Source: Comamonas resistens (lineage in GTDB: Bacteria; Pseudomonadota; Gammaproteobacteria; Burkholderiales; Burkholderiaceae_C). From it: a DNA stretch of 64,000 nt. The stretch lies in NCBI RefSeq assembly GCF_030064165.1, contig NZ_CP125947.1:1178001-1242000 (forward strand). Direction: 5' to 3'. The notes under the pieces are model-generated. The model worked only from the letters and a program-made list of their open reading frames with translations. It was not told the DNA's origin and ran no database searches. The stretch's first letter is position 1, and every line of letters starts with the position of its first letter. Shown piece after piece: positions 17,937-26,928 of this stretch. Both the position numbers and the translations under genes were made by a program.

Positions 17937-18716
17937 ATGGCTAGCGCCAAACGCGTCAGCGACGAACCCGCATATATCCTCCACCAGTACGACTGGAGCG
18001 AATCCAGCCTGATTCTGGAGGTGTTCACGCGCCACCGCGGGCGTGTGGCTCTGGCGGCCAAGGGGGTCAAGCGCCATACCTCCAACTTTCGTCCCGTGCT
18101 GCTGCCGCTGCAGCCGCTCAAGCTCAATTACACGCTGGGGGCCGAAGGCAACGCCGAGATCCACACGCTCAAGGGCGCGGAATGGGTGGGCGGCCATGTC
18201 ATGCCCCAGGGCGATGCGTTGTGGTCGGGCATGTATCTGAACGAGCTGCTGCTGCGCTTGCTGGCGCGCGACGACCCTTATGCGGCGCTGTTCGATATCT
18301 ATGCCGGTGTGGTGCGCGTGCTGGCAGGTCAGCATGGCGGCACGACCGAGGCCATCGAGCCCGTGCTGCGCGCCTTCGAGCTGGTGCTGCTGCGTGAACT
18401 CGGCCATCTACCCGATCTGGCCCAGGAAAGCACCACGCTCAGCGAGGTTCAAACTTCTTTGCGCTACACGCTGGTAGCCGATGGCGGGCTGCGCCAGGCG
18501 TCCAGCCACGAGCGTGCGGCATTGACGGGCCGACAGTGGCAAAGCATAGAGCGGGCGCTGCAGGCCGAGCAGCCTTTTCCCCGCACCCTCCATGCCCTGG
18601 CCGAGCCCGAGGTGGCCCAGGCATTGAAGCCGCAATTGCGCCATCTTCTGCAATACCATTGCGGCTCAACCATGCTGCGCACCCGCCAGCTGATGATGGA
18701 TCTGCAATCGCTATGA
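17937..18716 (+). CDS. recO: DNA repair protein RecO
   Basis: This 259-residue protein anneals ssDNA and loads RecA with RecF and RecR. The N-terminal OB-fold shows [31 protein letters not shown]; the C-terminal helical domain ends [14 protein letters not shown]. The ATG at 17937 has GGAG 6 bp upstream; an in-frame extension further up would translate the tandem repeat and is rejected. Its stop overlaps pdxJ by ATGA. Confidence 0.94.
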   Translation: MASAKRVSDEPAYILHQYDWSESSLILEVFTRHRGRVALAAKGVKRHTSNFRPVLLPLQPLKLNYTLGAEGNAEIHTLKGAEWVGGHVMPQGDALWSGMYLNELLLRLLARDDPYAALFDIYAGVVRVLAGQHGGTTEAIEPVLRAFELVLLRELGHLPDLAQESTTLSEVQTSLRYTLVADGGLRQASSHERAALTGRQWQSIERALQAEQPFPRTLHALAEPEVAQALKPQLRHLLQYHCGSTMLRTRQLMMDLQSL

Positions 18717-19480
18717 AACCTTCCGCTTCCCCGCGCACCGCGCTTTCGGTCAATGTCAACAAGGTGGCGCTGCTGCGCAATACCCGTCATCTGGGCATTC
18801 CGTCCGTGACCCGTGCAGCGCAGATCTGCCTGGAAGCAGGCGCGCAGGGCATCACCATTCATCCGCGTCCCGATGAACGCCATATCCGCGCTCAGGATGT
18901 GTTCGAGCTGCATGCACTGATGAAGAACTGGCCCGATGCCGAGTTCAATATCGAGGGCAACCCCACGCAGAACCTGATGGACTTCATCCGCCAGACGCGC
19001 CCTCACCAGGCCACGTTTGTGCCCGACAGCGAAGACCAGTTCACCAGCGACCATGGCTGGACCTTTCCGCAGGATGCCGAGCGCCTCAAGCCGCTGATCG
19101 ACGAATGCAAGGCCCTGGGCGTGCGCGTGAGCCTGTTCATGGACCCCATCTCCGAGCAGATGGCCGCAGCCAAGGCTGTGGGGGCCGACCGCGTGGAGCT
19201 CTACACCGAGCCTTTTGCCGCCAACTGGGGCCGGGCCGGCCAGGAGCAACAGCTGCAGACCTATGCCAAGGCTGCGCAAGCCGCGCTGGATGCGGGTCTG
19301 GGCATCAACGCCGGCCACGACCTGAACCGCGACAACCTCGCGGCCTTTGTGGCCCGTGTGCCCGGCCTGGCCGAAGTCTCCATTGGTCACGCCCTGATCG
19401 CCGATGCGCTGGAGCTGGGCTATGCCGAGACCGTCAAGGCCTATCAGGCCTGCATTGATGCGGGCATGGCGGCCAAGTAA
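18713..19480 (+). CDS. pdxJ: Pyridoxine 5'-phosphate synthase
   Basis: This 255-residue TIM-barrel enzyme joins 1-deoxyxylulose 5-phosphate and 3-amino-2-oxopropyl phosphate to make PNP, the vitamin B6 precursor. It shows [28 protein letters not shown] and FNIEGNPT, then the C-terminal [11 protein letters not shown] and EVSIGHALI. The start overlaps recO, the conserved recO-pdxJ-acpS order. An intergenic repeat separates it from acpS. Confidence 0.96.
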   Translation: MKPSASPRTALSVNVNKVALLRNTRHLGIPSVTRAAQICLEAGAQGITIHPRPDERHIRAQDVFELHALMKNWPDAEFNIEGNPTQNLMDFIRQTRPHQATFVPDSEDQFTSDHGWTFPQDAERLKPLIDECKALGVRVSLFMDPISEQMAAAKAVGADRVELYTEPFAANWGRAGQEQQLQTYAKAAQAALDAGLGINAGHDLNRDNLAAFVARVPGLAEVSIGHALIADALELGYAETVKAYQACIDAGMAAK

Positions 19481-19484
19481 TCCT

Positions 19485-19536
19485 GAAAACATAGCTGCTT
19501 GCGCTTGACTGCCAAGCGCTAGAGCCCGATTTGGCT
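19485..19536. repeat. Copy 2 of the GATAGCT/AGCGCT intergenic repeat
   Basis: CATAGCTGCTTGCGCTTGAC and CAAGCGCTAGAGCC form a dyad around a short centre, lying between pdxJ and acpS. The inner palindrome GCGCTTG...CAAGCGC is shared by the family. Confidence 0.7.
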
Positions 19537-19550
19537 GAAAGGAGTCCCGC

Positions 19551-19946
19551 ATGATCTACGGCATAGGCACCGATATCTGCGATGTGCGCCGCATTCGCGT
19601 CAGCCTGGAAAAGCATGGCGAACGCTTTGCGCTCAAGGTGCTGGCCGAGGGTGAAATCGCCACCTGGAAGGCCCGCAGCGCCCGCTGGCCCGAGCGCGGC
19701 ATCCGCTATCTGGCCACGCGTTTTTCCGCCAAGGAAGCGTTCAGCAAGGCGGTCGGCATGGGCATGCGCATGCCCATGACCTGGCGCCATTGCGAAGTCA
19801 TCAAGCTGCCCAGCGGCCAGCCTGCGATTCGCCTGCACGGCGAACTCAAGCAATGGTTCGAGCAGAACAATCTGACGGCGCATTTGTCCGTCACGGACGA
19901 ATCCGATTACGCAGCCAGCTTCTGCGTCGTGGAACGAAAAGAGTGA
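19551..19946 (+). CDS. acpS: Holo-ACP synthase
   Basis: This 131-residue phosphopantetheinyl transferase activates AcpP (encoded at 6783). The metal-binding motifs are [12 protein letters not shown] at the N-terminus (Asp8 in GTDI) and [13 protein letters not shown] (Glu near residue 63). AAAGGAG precedes the ATG. It is the last of the recO-pdxJ-acpS series and closes a loop with the fab genes of the same window. Confidence 0.96.
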   Translation: MIYGIGTDICDVRRIRVSLEKHGERFALKVLAEGEIATWKARSARWPERGIRYLATRFSAKEAFSKAVGMGMRMPMTWRHCEVIKLPSGQPAIRLHGELKQWFEQNNLTAHLSVTDESDYAASFCVVERKE

Positions 19947-19992
19947 AATTGGTCTGTAGCGCTTGATGGATAAGCGCGAGTAGCTATCAAAT
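19945..19992. repeat. Copy 3 of the GATAGCT/AGCGCT intergenic repeat
   Basis: GTAGCGCTTGATGGATAAGC and the arm GAGTAGCTATCAAAT lie between acpS and nagZ. Together with copy 2 they bracket acpS on both sides. Confidence 0.7.
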
Positions 19993-20006
19993 CTGAATCA
20001 AACCTC

Positions 20007-21098
20007 ATGAGCATGCACGCCCCTCTCATCATTGATATTGCAGGCACATCGCTGACCGATGTGGATCGAGAACGCCTGGCCCATCCGCTGGTGGGCGGCA
20101 TCATCCTGTTCAAGCGCAACTGGGAAGACCGGGCCACGCTGGTGCAGCTGTGCGCTGACATCAAGGCCGTCAAGCCCGATCTGCTGATCTGCGTGGACCA
20201 CGAAGGCGGCCGCGTGCAGCGTTTCCGTACCGACGGCTTCACGCATATTCCGCCCATGCGCGCCTTTGGCGAGATGTGGATGGACGACGGCAAAGGTAAA
20301 AAATACCGCGAAGGCAGCGGCGCCATGCGTGCCATGAATGCGGCCACAGCCGCTGGCTATGTGCTGGGCACGGAGTTACGCGCCTGCGGCGTGGACTTCA
20401 GCTTCACGCCGGTGCTGGACCTCGACTATGGCGAATCCTCGGTCATCGGCGACCGCAGCTTTGGTCGCGACCCGCGCGTGGTGGCTGCCCTGGCCAAGAG
20501 CCTGATGCACGGCCTGCTGCAGGCGGGCATGGGCAACTGCGGCAAGCATTTCCCCGGCCATGGTTTTGTGAAGGCAGATTCGCATGTCGATATCCCCGTG
20601 GACAAGCGCAGCCTGTCGGCCATCCTCGATGAAGATGCTGCGCCGTATCCCTGGCTGAGTAGCGTGCTCACGGCGGTGATGCCTGCCCATGTGATCTATC
20701 CCAAGGTGGACCAGCGTCCCGCAGGTTTCAGCGAAAAGTGGCTCAAGGACATTCTGCGCAGCCGTCTGCGCTATGACGGAGCCATCTTCAGCGACGACCT
20801 CAGCATGGAAGGCGCGCGCCGCATCAATGGCGAGCTCATCAGCTACACCGAAGCGGCCCTGTCGGCGCTGCAGGCGGGTTGCGATATGGTGCTGCTGTGC
20901 AACCAGAGCCTGGGCTTTGGCGAGCATGTGGACCAGCTGCTCGATGGCATGGATGCCGCGCTGCGCGACGGCCGCTGGGTGCCTGACGAGGATAGCGAAT
21001 CGCGCCGTGTTTCCCTGTTGCCCGACACCGAACCCCAGGTCTGGGATGAGCTGATGCGCCAGCCGGCTTATTTGCAAGCGCTGGATCTGCTGCCTTGA
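20007..21098 (+). CDS. nagZ: Beta-N-acetylhexosaminidase NagZ (GH3)
   Basis: This 363-residue cytoplasmic enzyme removes GlcNAc from recycled muropeptides. Seen: LLICVDHEGGRVQRF (about 63-77), the NagZ-specific loop KHFPGHGFVKADSHVDIP (about 179-196) with the catalytic His/Asp dyad, and the nucleophile region FSDDLSMEGA (about 258-267). In some species its products induce AmpC. It ends the rightward run; a terminator follows. Confidence 0.95.
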   Translation: MSMHAPLIIDIAGTSLTDVDRERLAHPLVGGIILFKRNWEDRATLVQLCADIKAVKPDLLICVDHEGGRVQRFRTDGFTHIPPMRAFGEMWMDDGKGKKYREGSGAMRAMNAATAAGYVLGTELRACGVDFSFTPVLDLDYGESSVIGDRSFGRDPRVVAALAKSLMHGLLQAGMGNCGKHFPGHGFVKADSHVDIPVDKRSLSAILDEDAAPYPWLSSVLTAVMPAHVIYPKVDQRPAGFSEKWLKDILRSRLRYDGAIFSDDLSMEGARRINGELISYTEAALSALQAGCDMVLLCNQSLGFGEHVDQLLDGMDAALRDGRWVPDEDSESRRVSLLPDTEPQVWDELMRQPAYLQALDLLP

Positions 21099-21125
21099 GC
21101 ACAGGTGTAGCTGCGCGGTTCACAC

Positions 21126-21150
21126 AAGAGGCCTGAGGGCCTCTTTTTTT
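21126..21150 (+). terminator. Intrinsic terminator after nagZ
   Basis: AAGAGGCC and GGCCTCTT pair around TGAG, then TTTTTT. This closes the long fab-to-nagZ block. Confidence 0.9.
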
Positions 21151-21249
21151 GTGCCCATCCTTCTCAAATACCCAATTTCAGGGAGTTACTTTTTGTAGGA
21201 AGCCAGCCATTCTTCTCCAACAAAGGCCAAGTCAAGGGAGAAGTGAAAA

Positions 21250-23025
21250 ATGTCCAGATCGTCATCGCCATCGTCCATGTGGGCGCAAACCTGGAGCCTG
21301 ATCAGGCCGTATTTCTGGGAATCTCCCCAAAGAGCGTCTGCGCTGGCGCTGATCGCTTTTGTGTTGGTGCTGTCTGTCTTTGGCGGCTGGTGGCAGACCA
21401 AGCTGGTCGCCTGGATGGGAGCAAAGACCAATGCCTTGCAGAGCAAGAATCGGGAACAGTTCTATGCATTGCTGCCAGATTTTTGCTGGCTCTTGCTGGT
21501 GCTGATTGTGGTGGTGGTGATGGCGTTCTATCTGGCGGAGGTGCTGGAGATTCGCTGGCGGCGCTGGTTTACCAAACGACTGCTGGCTCGCTGGTTCGAG
21601 CACAGAGCTTTTTATCAGCTGGAGTTGATGCGCAATATGCCTGGCTCGCAGATGCCGGATAACCCGGATCAGCGAATCCATGAAGATGTTCAGCGATTCG
21701 TGAGCAGTACCTGCAGTCTTGTGACCGGATTGATGGTGTCATTGGCGACACTGGTGGTTTTCGGTGCGGTCCTGGCAGGCATAGACGATGGTGCAGATCT
21801 GATGATTGCCGGAGAGGCTGTGAATATTCCGGGCTTCATGCTGTGGGTGGCCTTGCTGTACTGCGGCGCGGGAACGCTGATCACCTACTGGCTGGGCCGT
21901 GCGCTCAAACAGATGAACTTTGAGTTGCAAAAGCGTGAAGCACATTTTCGCTATCACATGGCCCGCGTTCGTGATAACGCAGAAGCCATTGCTCTCGATC
22001 GTGCGCAGGAGATCGAGCATTTTCAGCTGGACCAGAAGCTGGAAGCCTTGCTGCAAAGCAAGTATGCGTTGGTCAAGCGACAGACGAGGCTGAGCTGGTT
22101 CACCAATTTCTTCAGCAATCTCTCCATGCTCTTCCCTTATCTGGTATTGGCGGAACGCTATTTCGGCGGTCATATCAGCATGGGAACCCTGGTGGAGGTC
22201 AGCATGGCTTTTGGCATGGTGCAGACCTCGCTTTCCTGGTTCATCAACAATTTCAGCGGCCTGGCCGAGTGGCGAGCATCGGCACAGCGTCTGGCTGAAC
22301 TTGAGTCCGCTCTGGATAGGGCTGTAGAGCCCTCAGCGCTGCATCATGACAGCGTGGATTCGCATCTGGCTGTCGAAGGACTTGAGCTGCGCCTGCCGTC
22401 AGGCCAGCTACTGCTGCAGAACATTGCCATACGTATTGAAAAAGGCTGCAATGTGCTGATTGGCGGGCCTTCCGGCTGCGGCAAATCCACCTTGCTCAGG
22501 GCTTTTTCAGGCATCTGGCCCTTTGCCAAGGGGCATGTCAGTCTTCCGGACAAAGTGATGTTTATTCCGCAGCAGCCTTATTTCCCCGAGGGGCGTCTGC
22601 GGGATGCCCTGGCCTATCCATCTCATGCAGAAAACTATTCAGATACGCAGTTTGCGCAAGCCTTGATGCAGGCGGGGCTGTCGGCACTGCAATCACGGCT
22701 GGATGACTTCGAAGCATGGCAAAGCCTGCTGTCGGGAGGAGAGAGACAGCGCTTGGCGGTTGCCCGTGTCTTGCTCAAGCAACCGGCCTGGGTGTTTGCG
22801 GATGAGGCTTCCAGTGCGCTGGATAACGCTTCGGAGGCACGGGTATATGAGGCGCTGACCCAGATGGCGCAACGCAATGGCGGTGCGGTGATTTCCGTCG
22901 CGCATCGGGACAGCGTGCGCAAGTACCACCAGCAGCAGTGGCTGCTTGATCCGAAGACGCATGGTTTGAATGCAGCGATGGTGACTGAGCGTCCTGCCCC
23001 AAGCAGTACTGCGACAGCTTGTTGA
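21250..23025 (+). CDS. SbmA/BacA-like ABC transporter, fused permease and ATPase (YddA type)
   Basis: This is a 591-residue half-transporter. The N-terminal membrane domain (about 1-330, six likely helices) carries the NPDQRIHEDVQRF motif of the ABC_membrane_2 / SbmA_BacA family. The ATPase domain has Walker A GGPSGCGKST (405-414), signature LSGGERQRLAVARVLL (from 494), Walker B WVFADEASSALD and H-loop VAHRD. Relatives move peptides, cobalamin or long-chain acyl-CoA; the substrate here cannot be deduced. AAGGGAG precedes the ATG. A paralogue follows at 23388. Confidence 0.88.
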   Translation: MSRSSSPSSMWAQTWSLIRPYFWESPQRASALALIAFVLVLSVFGGWWQTKLVAWMGAKTNALQSKNREQFYALLPDFCWLLLVLIVVVVMAFYLAEVLEIRWRRWFTKRLLARWFEHRAFYQLELMRNMPGSQMPDNPDQRIHEDVQRFVSSTCSLVTGLMVSLATLVVFGAVLAGIDDGADLMIAGEAVNIPGFMLWVALLYCGAGTLITYWLGRALKQMNFELQKREAHFRYHMARVRDNAEAIALDRAQEIEHFQLDQKLEALLQSKYALVKRQTRLSWFTNFFSNLSMLFPYLVLAERYFGGHISMGTLVEVSMAFGMVQTSLSWFINNFSGLAEWRASAQRLAELESALDRAVEPSALHHDSVDSHLAVEGLELRLPSGQLLLQNIAIRIEKGCNVLIGGPSGCGKSTLLRAFSGIWPFAKGHVSLPDKVMFIPQQPYFPEGRLRDALAYPSHAENYSDTQFAQALMQAGLSALQSRLDDFEAWQSLLSGGERQRLAVARVLLKQPAWVFADEASSALDNASEARVYEALTQMAQRNGGAVISVAHRDSVRKYHQQQWLLDPKTHGLNAAMVTERPAPSSTATAC

Positions 23026-23096
23026 GCGAGCATGAGTACGAATGAGTCTGTGCCGCTCAGGTGGCTATCACCGGTCCAGCCTGCTAAAGCCAGGAG

Positions 23097-23108
23097 GCAA
23101 ACGTTTGC
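23097..23108. promoter_or_regulatory. Candidate operator palindrome GCAAACGTTTGC
   Basis: A perfect 12-bp dyad with the AAACGTTT core resembles binding sites of LacI/GalR-family repressors. It lies 72 bp after the first transporter gene and 280 bp before the second. No LacI-family gene is in the window, so the reading is speculative. Confidence 0.3.
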
Positions 23109-23173
23109 GCCTTGGCTGCCCATCATTGAGACTGAGATACGGCTCTTATCCGCATAAGGCCGCTGATCACTTC

Positions 23174-23212
23174 GACAGCCCTGTCCTGCGAAAGCCGGCA
23201 GGGCTGTCTTGT
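23174..23212 (+). terminator. Intrinsic terminator after first ABC transporter gene
   Basis: GACAGCCCTG pairs with CAGGGCTGTC over a 15-base loop, then TTGTTG. The T run is imperfect. It implies separate transcription of the two paralogues. Confidence 0.7.
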
Positions 23213-23387
23213 TGTCGGACGCCGTGACTTGCTTTTGCCTGGTGCTCCCGGCGAAAGAGGCGAAGCATGCAGGCGGATTTTCGGCCAGGCTTTTCAGAAA
23301 ACTATTGGCTGGGCCGCGCGAGTTTTTAAGCCTGGCCTCAGTCGGCAGAGGTAAGTTGGTGGCCTGATTCTCACCAGAAGAGGCCGC

Positions 23388-25199
23388 ATGACCACCAACG
23401 CATCAGCGGCGGCTGCCCCCGGGCACAGCCGCCTCCATGTCTTCAAGCAGGCATTTGACCTGAGCCGGCCGTACTTCGTTTCCGAGGAAAAAGCCAAGGC
23501 CTGGGGCCTGCTGGCCGCCATCGTGGCGCTCAATCTGGCGGCCGTGTTCATGCTGGTGCAGATCAACGAGTGGAACCGCGTGTTCTACGACGCGCTGCAG
23601 AACAAGCAGGCCGACGTTTTCTGGCAGCAGCTGTGGCGCTTTCTCTGGCTGGCGCTGGCCTATATCGTCATTGCGGTCTACAAGTTCTACCTGACCCAAC
23701 TGCTGCAGCTGAACTGGCGGCGCTGGCTCACCCAGCACATGCTGGGGCGCTGGCTGGCGCATCAGGCGTTTTACCGGCTGGAACTGGGGCGCTATGGAGA
23801 AGGCTCCGGCAAACGTTCCGGCGCGCCGGACAATCCCGACCAGCGCATCCAGGAAGACCTGAATCTCTTCACTACCTACACGGTGTCGCTGAGCATGGGG
23901 TTGCTCAACGCCTGCGTCACCTTCGTGAGCTTTGTCGGCATTCTGTGGGGCCTGAGCGCGGCCATGGATGTGAGCCTGCCGCAGCTGCCGGGTGTCCTGG
24001 ATGGGGGCGAGCTGCATATCCCCGGCTTCATGGTCTGGATGGCCGTGCTGTACTGCCTGGTGGGCAGCGCCATCACCTTCTGGATCGGCAAGCCGCAGGT
24101 CTGGCTCAATAATCGCCAGCAACAGCTGGAGGCCAATTTCCGCCACCACATGATCCGCGTGCGCGAGCATTCCGAAGCCATTGCACTCGATGGCGGCGAG
24201 CGTGTGGAGGGGGGCCAGCTGTCGCTGCGCTTCACGGATGCGCTGGCCAACTATCTGCAGCTGATCCGCAAACAAAAGAACCTGATCTGGTTCACCAACT
24301 TCTTCGGCCAGGCGGCGGTGGTGTTTCCCTTCATCATCGCGGCGCCGCGCTTTTTCAGCGGTGCCATCCAGCTGGGACAGCTCATGCAGATCGCCTCGGC
24401 CTTCAATCAGGTGCAGGACTCGCTGAGCTGGATCGTCAACAACTACGCCGACATCGCCGCCTGGCGCGCCACCACCAATCGCCTGGGTGGTTTTGATGCC
24501 AGCCTGCACGGCGAGGAGACCGCAGCCGAAACGGTCCGCGTGCAGACCGGTGCACAACTGCATGCCGAAGCCCTGGAGGTGGATCTGCCCAATGGCGAGC
24601 GCATCATGCGGGCCAGCGACCTGAGCGTGCAGCCCGGCGACAGATTGCTGATCAGCGGCCCTTCGGGCAGCGGCAAATCGACTCTGCTGCGCGTTTTTGC
24701 GGGCATCTGGCCGTTTGCCAAGGGGCGCGTGCAGCGACCTGCGGATGCCATGTTCATTCCCCAGCGTCCCTATTTCCCCGACGGCAGCCTGCGCGATGCG
24801 CTGGCCTATCCCGAGCCGGCTTCGCGTTATGCCGATACGGCGCTGGAGCAGGCGCTGGTCGATGCGCAACTGCCGCGGCTGGTGGGGCAGTTGGACCGGC
24901 AGGCGGCCTGGAATGCGCTGCTCTCTGGCGGCGAGCGCCAGCGCCTGGCGATTGCGCGCGTGCTGCTCAAGCGTCCGGCCTGGGTGTTTACCGACGAAGC
25001 CAGCAGCGCGCTGGACGGCCAGGCCGAGGCCGAGGTCTACGCGCGCCTGGTGCAACTGGTGGGAGAGCGGGGCGGGGCGCTGGTCTCCGTGGCTCACCGC
25101 GACAGCGTGGCGCGTTTTCATGACAAGCGCTGGGTGCTCGATGCCGAGACGGGCAAAATCCGCGCGGCTGGTATTTCCTCTGTGGCGCCAGCTGTTTGA
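23388..25199 (+). CDS. SbmA/BacA-like ABC transporter, second paralogue
   Basis: This is a 603-residue paralogue of the upstream gene with the same layout: membrane domain about 1-350 with NPDQRIQEDLNLF and FRHHMIRVREHSEAIALDGGE, then an ATPase with Walker A SGPSGSGKST (423-432), signature LSGGERQRLAIARVLL (from 512), WVFTDEASSALD and VAHRD. All catalytic residues are intact in both copies. Such half-transporters work as dimers, so homo- or heterodimers are possible. AGAAGAGG precedes the ATG. Unlike copy 1 it is strongly GC-biased, closer to its neighbours. Confidence 0.88.
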   Translation: MTTNASAAAAPGHSRLHVFKQAFDLSRPYFVSEEKAKAWGLLAAIVALNLAAVFMLVQINEWNRVFYDALQNKQADVFWQQLWRFLWLALAYIVIAVYKFYLTQLLQLNWRRWLTQHMLGRWLAHQAFYRLELGRYGEGSGKRSGAPDNPDQRIQEDLNLFTTYTVSLSMGLLNACVTFVSFVGILWGLSAAMDVSLPQLPGVLDGGELHIPGFMVWMAVLYCLVGSAITFWIGKPQVWLNNRQQQLEANFRHHMIRVREHSEAIALDGGERVEGGQLSLRFTDALANYLQLIRKQKNLIWFTNFFGQAAVVFPFIIAAPRFFSGAIQLGQLMQIASAFNQVQDSLSWIVNNYADIAAWRATTNRLGGFDASLHGEETAAETVRVQTGAQLHAEALEVDLPNGERIMRASDLSVQPGDRLLISGPSGSGKSTLLRVFAGIWPFAKGRVQRPADAMFIPQRPYFPDGSLRDALAYPEPASRYADTALEQALVDAQLPRLVGQLDRQAAWNALLSGGERQRLAIARVLLKRPAWVFTDEASSALDGQAEAEVYARLVQLVGERGGALVSVAHRDSVARFHDKRWVLDAETGKIRAAGISSVAPAV

Positions 25200-25253
25200 G
25201 CGACTGGCGCCGTGGGATGATAGAGGCTGTTCCTGTTTTTGGAGAGTTCCTTC

Positions 25254-26309
25254 ATGCGCGTTGGTGTGTTGACCGGTGGCGGAGATTGCCCAGGCCTCAA
25301 TGCGGTGATCCGTGCGGTCACCAAATCCCTGATCAACCATGGCCAGTGCGAGGTGCTGGGTATCGCCGATGGCTTTGAGGGCCTGATGGACGAGAAACCA
25401 CGCGTCAAGCCGCTGAGCTGGGATGAGGTCAGCGGCATTCTGCATATCGGTGGCACCATACTCGGCACCAGCAACAGCGCCAACCCGCTGCGCGATGCTG
25501 CCACGCTGGAGCAGGTGGCCCGCAACGTCAAGGACCTGAGCCTGGATGTGGTGGTCGCCATCGGCGGCGATGGCACGATGAGCCTGGCCCATGGCCTGGC
25601 CCAGGTGGGGCTGCAATGCGTGGGCGTGCCCAAGACCATTGACAACGACATCGCCAACTGCGAGCGCAGCTTCGGTTTCGATACCGCCGTGACCACGGTG
25701 ACCGAGAGCCTGCGCCGCATCGAGAGCACGGCCATGAGCCACCACCGCGTGATGATCGTGGAAGCCATGGGCCGCCACGCGGGCTGGCTGGCGCTGGAGT
25801 CCGGCATCGCAGGTGCAGCCGACATCATCTTGCTGCCCGAGATCGATTACGACCTGCAGGCCATCGTCGACTTCTGCAAGGCGCGCGAAGAGCGTCAGCG
25901 CTACACCATCATCTGCATCGGCGAAGGTGCCAAGGAAAGCGGCCAGAGCCTGACGGTACGCGAGCGCATAGAGCACAGCCCCGACCCCGTGCGTCTGGGT
26001 GGTGTCGCTCATGTGCTGCGCGAACGCCTGCAGCCGCACCTCAGGAGCGAGGTGCGCGCCACGGTGCTGGGCCATGTGCAGCGCGGCGGCGACCCCACGC
26101 CCTTCGACCGTGTGCTGGCCACCCAGTTCGGCCACCATGCGGCGCAACTGGTGCTGAACGGAAAGTTCGGTCATATGGTCACGCTGCAAAACGGGCGCAT
26201 CGGCAGCGTGGAAATTGCCAAGGTGGCCAATACCCAGCGCACCGTGCCGTTGGACAGCCCCTTGCTGACCATGGCTCGCGATATTGGCATTTGCTTTGGC
26301 GAGGTCTGA
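25254..26309 (+). CDS. pfkA: 6-phosphofructokinase family protein
   Basis: This 351-residue group A phosphofructokinase makes fructose 1,6-bisphosphate. It shows GVLTGGGDCPGLNAVIR at the N-terminus, GGDGT at 104-108, PKTIDNDI from 126, and MGRHAGWLAL. The phosphoryl-donor pocket combines Gly in GGDGT (as in ATP enzymes) with Lys127 in PKTID (as in PPi enzymes; ATP enzymes such as E. coli PfkA have PGTID). The donor is therefore uncertain. ATG 25254 (MRVGVL) was chosen over an upstream in-frame start at 25239. Confidence 0.88.
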   Translation: MRVGVLTGGGDCPGLNAVIRAVTKSLINHGQCEVLGIADGFEGLMDEKPRVKPLSWDEVSGILHIGGTILGTSNSANPLRDAATLEQVARNVKDLSLDVVVAIGGDGTMSLAHGLAQVGLQCVGVPKTIDNDIANCERSFGFDTAVTTVTESLRRIESTAMSHHRVMIVEAMGRHAGWLALESGIAGAADIILLPEIDYDLQAIVDFCKAREERQRYTIICIGEGAKESGQSLTVRERIEHSPDPVRLGGVAHVLRERLQPHLRSEVRATVLGHVQRGGDPTPFDRVLATQFGHHAAQLVLNGKFGHMVTLQNGRIGSVEIAKVANTQRTVPLDSPLLTMARDIGICFGEV

Positions 26310-26367
26310 GCTGCGCTAAGGTGTGAGCTGGCACGCACTTTGAGCCTGCGTGCAGGAGATATACCGG

Positions 26368-26841
26368 ATGGACCGACATGAAGAAGCCGTGATGCAACTG
26401 CTCACGGCCAATGGCGAAACCTTTGTAGCCCCCAAATACGAGCTGGCGGATGGCTGGCAATGCCCGGCTTTTGTGGCGCTGCGCCCCGCACGCAAGCAGG
26501 TCTATGTGGTCGAGGTATCTGCCTCGGGCTATCCGCTGGCGCTGGTCAACCGCCTCAACGAACGTGTCGAAAAATGGTATGCGCCGTTGCTGGCCCAGCT
26601 GCATGGCCTGGCCATCACCCGGCCCGACTGGGAAATCGCCTGCCTGGTGTTTGTGCGCAGCGACCAGGCCGAGTGGCTCAAGGAGCGCGTCAAGGACATG
26701 AGCGGCGTGCATGTGCTGAGCCTGGAGCAGGCCAGCAGTCCCTGGAACTGGGACGACGCGGTGTGGACGGCGGACATGCGGTTCGACAACGCTGGCGGCA
26801 TCCCGCAGCGCGGCGTCAACCCGGCTGGGCTGACACACTGA
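26368..26841 (+). CDS. Conserved hypothetical protein
   Basis: This 157-residue soluble protein is not recognised. It begins MDRHEEAVMQLLTANGETFVAPKYEL; a strand-rich core has KQVYVVEVSASGYPLALVNRLNERVEKW, then DWEIACLVFVRSDQAEWLKER and a Trp-rich segment. The VYVVEVS strand after a short N-terminal helix is loosely reminiscent of restriction-endonuclease-like folds, but the full PD-(D/E)XK set is not evident. CAGGAG precedes the ATG at 26368. It may be co-transcribed with pfkA, 58 bp upstream. Confidence 0.6.
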   Translation: MDRHEEAVMQLLTANGETFVAPKYELADGWQCPAFVALRPARKQVYVVEVSASGYPLALVNRLNERVEKWYAPLLAQLHGLAITRPDWEIACLVFVRSDQAEWLKERVKDMSGVHVLSLEQASSPWNWDDAVWTADMRFDNAGGIPQRGVNPAGLTH

Positions 26842-26850
26842 AATCTGAAT

Positions 26851-26898
26851 GAAATCGGCTGCAAGCGCTTGTCCTTCAAGCGCTTGCAGCTATTGAAT
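26851..26898. repeat. Copy 4 of the GATAGCT/AGCGCT intergenic repeat
   Basis: CGGCTGCAAGCGCTTG and CAAGCGCTTGCAGCTATTG form a near-perfect dyad around TCCTT, ahead of the tenA-like gene. It has the best symmetry of the family in this window. Confidence 0.75.
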
Positions 26899-26928
26899 CG
26901 ATAATGAATTGAATCCAAGGAGATCTCT

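Larger units (their letters stand above)
23026..23387. other. 362-bp gap between the two ABC transporter genes
   Basis: It holds a 12-bp perfect palindrome GCAAACGTTTGC (23097-23108) and an intrinsic terminator (23174-23212). The remainder (23213-23370) shows no ORF, RNA or repeat I recognise. Confidence 0.7.

Noticed and set aside
23403..26189. Very long open frame on the minus strand opposite the ABC transporter and pfkA genes
   Set aside because: It lies antisense to three well-supported genes, its translation is His/Gln/Ala/Gly-rich with no recognisable domain, and such frames arise readily opposite GC-rich coding DNA.
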